From contig JBJXED010000138.1 of NCBI GenBank assembly GCA_046155225.1, positions 1-18,913 of the forward strand: a stretch of DNA of 18,913 bases. Direction: 5' to 3'. This DNA comes from JAKFVA01 sp046155225 (lineage in GTDB: Bacteria > Pseudomonadota > Gammaproteobacteria > Burkholderiales > Burkholderiaceae_C). Shown piece by piece: positions 14,421-18,913 of the stretch (position 1 is its first letter; each line of letters begins with the position of its first letter). A program made the translations under genes and the position numbers. The notes beneath the pieces were generated by a model, which did no database searches, was not told the DNA's origin, and saw only the letters and a program-made list of their open reading frames with translations.

Positions 14421-15061
14421 GCCTTGATCTCCGGGTTGGCCACTGGTCTGGCAGGTAGTGTGGCCGGGAATTTCATGACCTCCATGCGGTCGGCTGCGCG
14501 CACACGCACTTGGTCAGAAGGGTCCACATACTTGCTGTCTTTGCGCTGGCGCAATGTCAGCGCTATCGCAGCAATGATGGCCACCAGCAAAATCACAGCG
14601 GCAATTTCCAGCGGGTAAATGTAGTCGGTGTAGAGCACGCGGCCGAGCTCCTTGGTGTTGGACACCTGCGCCGCCGCCTGCACAGCTGTGCCAGTGGCTT
14701 TGGGTGCCTCGCTCAGGCGAAAACCGCCCAGTAAGACCGCCGACATCTCGAGGGCTATCAGCGCACCGATCGAACCCGCTAAGGGAAAGTGGCGCCAAAA
14801 GCCTTTGCGCACGCTATCGATATTGATGTCCAGCATCATCACGACAAACAAAAACAGCACCATCACCGCACCCACATACACCAGCACCAGCGCAATGGCC
14901 AAAAACTCTGCTTTCAGCAGAATCCAGATGGCTGCCGCCTGAAAAAATGCCAGCACCAGAAACAGCGCCGCGTGCACAGGGTTGCGCGCCGTAATGACGC
15001 GAAACGCCGCAAACAGCAAAAAGGCTGAAAACGCGTAAAACAGTGCAGTTTTGACTTCCAT
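14417..15061 (-). CDS. nuoJ: NADH-quinone oxidoreductase subunit J
   Basis: NuoJ is a five-helix membrane subunit of complex I beside NuoK. The 214-residue protein begins MEVKTALFYAFSAFLLFAAFRVITARNP and contains the conserved YVGAVMVLFLFVVMML segment, whose helix includes the pi-bulge important for coupling. Helices cover about residues 5-165; residues about 170-214 form a hydrophilic tail (RQRKDSKYVDPSDQ onward), typical of betaproteobacterial NuoJ. It starts at ATG 15061, 33 bases after the nuoI stop, the longest gap inside this operon, and ends overlapping nuoK. Confidence 0.96.
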   Translation of the reverse strand: MEVKTALFYAFSAFLLFAAFRVITARNPVHAALFLVLAFFQAAAIWILLKAEFLAIALVLVYVGAVMVLFLFVVMMLDINIDSVRKGFWRHFPLAGSIGALIALEMSAVLLGGFRLSEAPKATGTAVQAAAQVSNTKELGRVLYTDYIYPLEIAAVILLVAIIAAIALTLRQRKDSKYVDPSDQVRVRAADRMEVMKFPATLPARPVANPEIKA

Positions 15062-15094
15062 TGGAGTTTTGTGTGTTGCGTCAGAAAGCTGGAC

Positions 15095-15613
15095 TCAGCG
15101 GTAGGGCGCATCGGCCAAGCGGGCCGCGGCGATATCTTTTTCGTAGCGATCACCCACCGCCAGCAACATGTCTTTGGTGAAATAAAGGTCGCCGCGCTTT
15201 TCGCCGTGGTATTCAAAAATATGCGTCTCGACGATGGAATCGACCGGGCAGCTTTCTTCGCAGAAGCCGCAGAAGATGCATTTGGTCAGGTCGATGTCGT
15301 AGCGGGTGGTGCGGCGGCTGCCGTCGTCGCGCACTTCGGATTCAATCGTGATGGCAAGCGCCGGACACACCGCCTCGCACAGTTTGCAGGCAATGCAGCG
15401 CTCTTCGCCGTTTTCATAGCGCCGCAGCGCATGCAGCCCGCGAAAACGCGGCGACATCGGGGTTTTCTCTTCCGGAAACTGCACAGTTATTTTGCGCCGG
15501 AAGGCATGCCTGCCAGTCATGGCCAAGCCCTTGAAAAGCTCGATCAACATGAAGCTGGACAAAAAATCGCGCAGCGAAAAGGCCGGGCTAGCAATGGCGA
15601 CAGGGGTTGACAT
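15095..15613 (-). CDS. nuoI: NADH-quinone oxidoreductase subunit I (8Fe ferredoxin-like)
   Basis: NuoI carries the two [4Fe-4S] clusters N6a and N6b that pass electrons toward the terminal N2 cluster. The 172-residue protein shows both motifs: CIACKLCEAVCP (Cys73, 76, 79, 83) and CIFCGFCEESCP (Cys112, 115, 118, 122). The N-terminus has an amphipathic segment (FSLRDFLSSFMLIELFKGL) that lies on the membrane. I set the start at ATG 15613, two bases after the nuoH stop and with GGAAA just upstream; the frame stays open to 15889, but that extension is nuoH read in another frame. Identity is secure. Confidence 0.96.
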   Translation of the reverse strand: MSTPVAIASPAFSLRDFLSSFMLIELFKGLAMTGRHAFRRKITVQFPEEKTPMSPRFRGLHALRRYENGEERCIACKLCEAVCPALAITIESEVRDDGSRRTTRYDIDLTKCIFCGFCEESCPVDSIVETHIFEYHGEKRGDLYFTKDMLLAVGDRYEKDIAAARLADAPYR

Positions 15614-15615
15614 GC

Positions 15616-16698
15616 TTATTTCCAGATGTTCCATGGGGTCTGAATCCAGGCCCCAATCACCACCAGCCACAACAGCGTGACCGGAATAAAAATCTTCCAG
15701 CCCAAACGCATAATTTGGTCGTAGCGAAAACGCGGGAAAGTCGCTCGCACCCAAATAAACAAGGTCACGACCGCAAACGTTTTCAAACCCAACCAAATCC
15801 AGCCCGGAACCCAATTGAACAAAGCGCTGTCGATCGGCGGCAACCAGCCACCCAAAAACATGATGGCAGCGAGTACCGAGATCAACCACATGTTGGCGTA
15901 TTCGGCCAAGAAGAACATGGCAAACGACATGCCCGAGTATTCGACCATGTGACCGGCCACAATCTCAGATTCGCCCTCCACTACATCAAACGGATGGCGG
16001 TTGGTTTCGGCAATGCCCGAGATGATGTAGACCACAAATATGGGCAAAAGCGGCAGCCAGTTCCATGACAGGAAATTCAGACCCTCGCCCGCAAAATACC
16101 CTTTGGCTTGGCCCAACACGATGTCGGTCATGTTCAGGCTAGCCGACACCATCAGCACCACGACCAAGCAAAATCCCATCGCAATTTCATAACTCACCAT
16201 CTGCGCCGAGGCGCGGAGGGCGCCCAAAAATGCGTACTTGGAATTGGATGCCCAGCCCGCAATGATGACGCCATACACCTCCATGGAGGTGATTGCCATG
16301 ATGAACAACAGCCCTGCATTGATGTTGGACAAGGCCACGTCCGGCCCAAAGGGGATGACAGCCCAGGCCGCCAACGCCGGCATGATGGTCATGATGGGGC
16401 CAATGAAAAACAGGCTTTTGTTGGCCGCGGCAGGCACGATGATTTCTTTGGTCAGAAGCTTGAAAGCATCGGCAATGGGCTGCAGTAAGCCCCAGACACC
16501 GACCCGGTTGGGGCCAATACGAATTTGCATCCAGCCGATGGCTTTGCGCTCCCACAAGGTCAGGTACGCCACGGCACCCATCAGCGGCAATACCACCACC
16601 ATGATTTTGATGAGGTTCCAGATCACCGGCCAAGCCATGCCGGACCACCAACTCGCAGCAATGAGGCTCTGACCCCAGCCGTGAATCGAATCGATCAT
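15616..16698 (-). CDS. nuoH: NADH-quinone oxidoreductase subunit H
   Basis: NuoH is the membrane subunit that forms much of the quinone-binding chamber. The 360-residue protein shows the conserved cytoplasmic loop WERKAIGWMQIRIGPNRVG at residues 49-67, followed by GLLQPIADAFKLLTKE, and the acidic quinone-site loop AETNRHPFDVVEGESEIVAG at 230-249. Eight helices can be traced. Its ATG at 16698 overlaps the nuoG stop as ATGA, and its stop lies two bases before nuoI. Length is normal for betaproteobacteria (about 350-360). Confidence 0.97.
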   Translation of the reverse strand: MIDSIHGWGQSLIAASWWSGMAWPVIWNLIKIMVVVLPLMGAVAYLTLWERKAIGWMQIRIGPNRVGVWGLLQPIADAFKLLTKEIIVPAAANKSLFFIGPIMTIMPALAAWAVIPFGPDVALSNINAGLLFIMAITSMEVYGVIIAGWASNSKYAFLGALRASAQMVSYEIAMGFCLVVVLMVSASLNMTDIVLGQAKGYFAGEGLNFLSWNWLPLLPIFVVYIISGIAETNRHPFDVVEGESEIVAGHMVEYSGMSFAMFFLAEYANMWLISVLAAIMFLGGWLPPIDSALFNWVPGWIWLGLKTFAVVTLFIWVRATFPRFRYDQIMRLGWKIFIPVTLLWLVVIGAWIQTPWNIWK

Positions 16699-18803
16699 GC
16701 GGCCACCCCGGCGGCGGCACGCCCATCTGCCGTAGCTTGCAGCGCTGGGGCCCGCCGCACGATGCTGTCAAGCTGGTAGATCGACGCGGTGCATGGCAGG
16801 TGCTGAGGCGCTGGCGTAATGTCCAAAGGGGTTGACGTGGCATTGGACAAAACCGCGCTAGTATCCGCTGGCAATGCCTGCTCGCGCACCTGTTCAATGG
16901 TTTCAGCATCGAAATGCGGCAAATCCAGCATCGCGCCCAAAACGCGAAGCACTTTCCAGGCGGGGCGGGCATCGCCCAAGGGCTTGACCACTGCATGAAA
17001 ACTTTGCACCCGGCCTTCAGCGTTTACAAAAGTACCCGCCGTTTCGGTAAAGGGCGCGATAGGCAGCAGCACATCGCTGAATTCCACATTGACCTTGAAC
17101 GGACTCAGTGTCACGACCATGCTGGCTTTTGCAAGCGCTGCAACTGCCGCTGCGCCTGCTGCCGAGTCGAACGCGGGCTCAGTGTTGAGCAACAACAAAG
17201 CTTTGAGTTCGCCGGCCAGCATCTGGCCTGCATTCAAACCGGTCGGACCAGGCAATGCCTTGACCACTTGCGCACCGACCGTGTTGGCCGCTTCGGTGAG
17301 GTAGCCAACGCTGGCACCGACTTGAGCGCCAATCCATTGCGCGATCGCAAGCAACTTGCTGGCCTGGACATGGTGAGCAGCGGCGTTGCCCAGCAAAATC
17401 GCTTTGCGCTCGCCGCCAAGGAATGACAGCGCAATGGCTTTTGCACTTGCACCGGCTTCCACGGCAAAGGGTTCTTTAAGCCCCTGCAATCCGGCTATGG
17501 CGTTGGCCACTTCCGCCAAACTTTGCAACCAAAGCGCAGGCTCCTCCTGAATGCGATGGGTCACAGGCAACAACCAGTCACTCGCCGCTACGCCCAGCAC
17601 ACTGACTTTGCAACCTTTTTTGGTGGCTTGCCGGATCCTTTGGGCAAACAAGGGGTGGTCTTTGCGTAAATCCGATCCCACCACCAAAACCCGCTGCAAA
17701 CTGGACAAGCTGGCAATAGCGCCACCCAGCCAGCGTGCGGCGCCATCGTGCTGGAAGTCGGCGTTGCGCAAGCGGTAATCTATATTCTCACTACCCAAGC
17801 CGCGCACCAAGGCGCCTGCCAGATACAACTCTTCAACCGTGCTGTGCGGGCTGACCAGTGCACCCAAGCTTTGCGCGCCGTGATCAACCTTGATTTGTTT
17901 GAAACCATTGGCCACATATTCGAGCGCAGTCTGCCAATCCACTGTCTGCCATTGCCCGCCCTGCTTGAGCATCGGCTGGGTCAGGCGCTCGTCACCGTTC
18001 AGGGCCTCATAAGAAAAGCGGTCACGGTCAGCGATCCAGCATTCGTTGACCGCTTCGTTCTCCAGCGGCACGACGCGCATCACCTTGTTGCCCTTGACTT
18101 GCACGATCAAGTTGGTGCCAGTGGAGTCGTGCGGGCTGATACTTTTGCGCCGGCTCAGCTCCCAAGTGCGTGCGCTGTAGCGGAAGGGTTTGCTGGTGAG
18201 CGCCCCAACCGGGCAAATGTCGATCATGTTGCCCGACAGTTCGGAGTCGACCGTGCTGCCCACAAAGGCTTCAATCTCGGCGTGTTCACCGCGGTGGCTC
18301 ATGCCGAGTTCCATCACACCAGCCACCTCTTGGCCGAAGCGCACGCAGCGCGTGCAGTGAATGCAGCGGCTCATTTCCTGCATGGAAATCAAAGGGCCAA
18401 CATCTTTAACCGCCACAACGCGTTTTTCTTCTTCGTAGCGCGATGCGCTGCCGCCATAACCCACCGCCAAGTCCTGCAACTGGCATTCGCCGCCCTGGTC
18501 GCAAATCGGGCAATCAAGTGGGTGGTTGATGAGCAGAAATTCCATCACGCCCTGCTGCGCCTTGATGGCCTTCTCGCTCTTGGTGCGCACCACCATGCCT
18601 TGTGTCACCGGGGTGGCGCAGGCCGGCATGGGTTTGGGCGCTTTTTCAATGTCTACCAGGCACATGCGGCAGTTGGCCGCAATGCTGAGCTTCTTGTGGT
18701 AGCAAAAGTGCGGGATATAGGTGCCTGCTTTGTCGGCCGCATGCATCACCATGCTGCCCTCTAGCACTTGCACCTTTTGTCCGTCGAGTTCGATTTCAAC
18801 CAT
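16695..18803 (-). CDS. nuoG: NADH-quinone oxidoreductase subunit G (iron-sulfur)
   Basis: NuoG is the large iron-sulfur subunit of the peripheral arm, passing electrons from NuoF/NuoE toward NuoI. The 702-residue protein shows ligands for the [2Fe-2S] cluster N1b (Cys34, 45, 48, 62), for N5 (His94, Cys98, 101, 107) and for N4 (Cys147, 150, 153, 197). The CxxCxxxC motif that binds the extra N7 cluster in E. coli is absent from the segment after residue 210, so this is the shorter N7-less type. The rest is a molybdopterin-oxidoreductase-like domain without cofactor function, ending with the conserved DSIVRRAPALQ. ATG 18803 gives MVEIELDGQKVQVLEG, 11 bases after the nuoF stop; the end overlaps nuoH. 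Confidence 0.97.
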   Translation of the reverse strand: MVEIELDGQKVQVLEGSMVMHAADKAGTYIPHFCYHKKLSIAANCRMCLVDIEKAPKPMPACATPVTQGMVVRTKSEKAIKAQQGVMEFLLINHPLDCPICDQGGECQLQDLAVGYGGSASRYEEEKRVVAVKDVGPLISMQEMSRCIHCTRCVRFGQEVAGVMELGMSHRGEHAEIEAFVGSTVDSELSGNMIDICPVGALTSKPFRYSARTWELSRRKSISPHDSTGTNLIVQVKGNKVMRVVPLENEAVNECWIADRDRFSYEALNGDERLTQPMLKQGGQWQTVDWQTALEYVANGFKQIKVDHGAQSLGALVSPHSTVEELYLAGALVRGLGSENIDYRLRNADFQHDGAARWLGGAIASLSSLQRVLVVGSDLRKDHPLFAQRIRQATKKGCKVSVLGVAASDWLLPVTHRIQEEPALWLQSLAEVANAIAGLQGLKEPFAVEAGASAKAIALSFLGGERKAILLGNAAAHHVQASKLLAIAQWIGAQVGASVGYLTEAANTVGAQVVKALPGPTGLNAGQMLAGELKALLLLNTEPAFDSAAGAAAVAALAKASMVVTLSPFKVNVEFSDVLLPIAPFTETAGTFVNAEGRVQSFHAVVKPLGDARPAWKVLRVLGAMLDLPHFDAETIEQVREQALPADTSAVLSNATSTPLDITPAPQHLPCTASIYQLDSIVRRAPALQATADGRAAAGVAA

Positions 18804-18814
18804 GTTCTTAGGGC

Positions 18815-18913
18815 TTAAACAGAGGCAGGCGCAAGACGGGTTTTGTGTTCGATCAGGTATTCGAACTCGTGGCGGAAGTGCTTGATCATGGCGCGCACCG
18901 GCATGGCAGCAGC
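18815..18913 (-). CDS. nuoF: NADH-quinone oxidoreductase subunit F, C-terminal fragment
   Basis: Only the last 32 codons are in the window, ending at TAA 18817-18815. The peptide contains MPVRAMIKHFRHEFEYLIEH, the typical NuoF end, after the [4Fe-4S] N3-binding region that lies outside. NuoF is the FMN- and NADH-binding subunit that accepts electrons from NADH. It lies 11 bases upstream of nuoG, in the usual order. The fragment is short, but the sequence and the context make the call safe. Confidence 0.92.
   Translation of the reverse strand, partial: AAAMPVRAMIKHFRHEFEYLIEHKTRLAPASV

Noticed and set aside
15614..15889. A 92-codon open extension in frame upstream of nuoI.
   Set aside because: It is nuoH read in another frame; nuoI has a proper start at 15613 with a ribosome site, two bases after the nuoH stop.
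16801..16870. Possible third copy of the in-frame repeat near the 3' end of nuoG (a GATACTAGCGCGG-like stretch).
   Set aside because: Only scattered short words match; the 25-base core is absent.

Overview
The window looks like chromosome from a GC-rich betaproteobacterium of the order Burkholderiales, most likely family Comamonadaceae (Rhodoferax/Polaromonas-like). This rests on the protein sequences, on the layout of the complex I operon, and on the three genes DUF2818, Nudix hydrolase and DUF1178 that follow nuoN, an arrangement I know from Burkholderiales. The placement is from memory, not from a search.

Layout. Bases 1-1057 (minus) hold the first 352 codons of a UDP-glucose 6-dehydrogenase that must start at TTG. 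Divergent from it, 1200-3896 (plus) encodes an 898-residue FtsX/MacB-type ABC permease. A Uma2-family (DUF820) nuclease-like gene follows on the opposite strand (3918-4499), then a Tat-exported CrtC/AttH lipocalin-like protein (4667-5758, plus). The permease and the lipocalin-like protein are normally partners in an AttEFGH-like transporter; here the ATPase is not adjacent and Uma2 lies between them. An MsbA-like fused ABC exporter follows (5822-7639, plus).

From 7674 to the right edge everything is on the minus strand and forms one tightly packed operon. In transcription order it is nuoF (last 32 codons), nuoG, H, I, J, K, L, M, N, then DUF2818, an ADP-ribose-pyrophosphatase-type Nudix hydrolase, and DUF1178. 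Gaps are 2-33 bases, and several ATGA overlaps suggest translational coupling. NuoG and NuoI carry the iron-sulfur wire, NuoH the quinone-site subunit, NuoJ/K the connecting channel, and NuoL/M/N the three antiporter-like proton pumps; the key lysine and glutamate residues of L/M/N are all visible.

The most unusual signal is a short repeat placed in the same reading frame inside two unrelated transporter genes (3141-3197 in the permease, 6854-6910 in the ABC exporter). A 25-base core is identical and both proteins gain the peptide LAKVNTAG. It behaves like a mobile element tolerated inside proteins, comparable in concept to the Rickettsia palindromic elements. A second signal is an 11-base direct repeat bracketing the Uma2 gene, consistent with insertion of a Uma2 cassette into an older permease-lipocalin operon. 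No tRNA, rRNA, CRISPR array or transposase gene was seen, and no gene-free stretch exceeds 300 bases.
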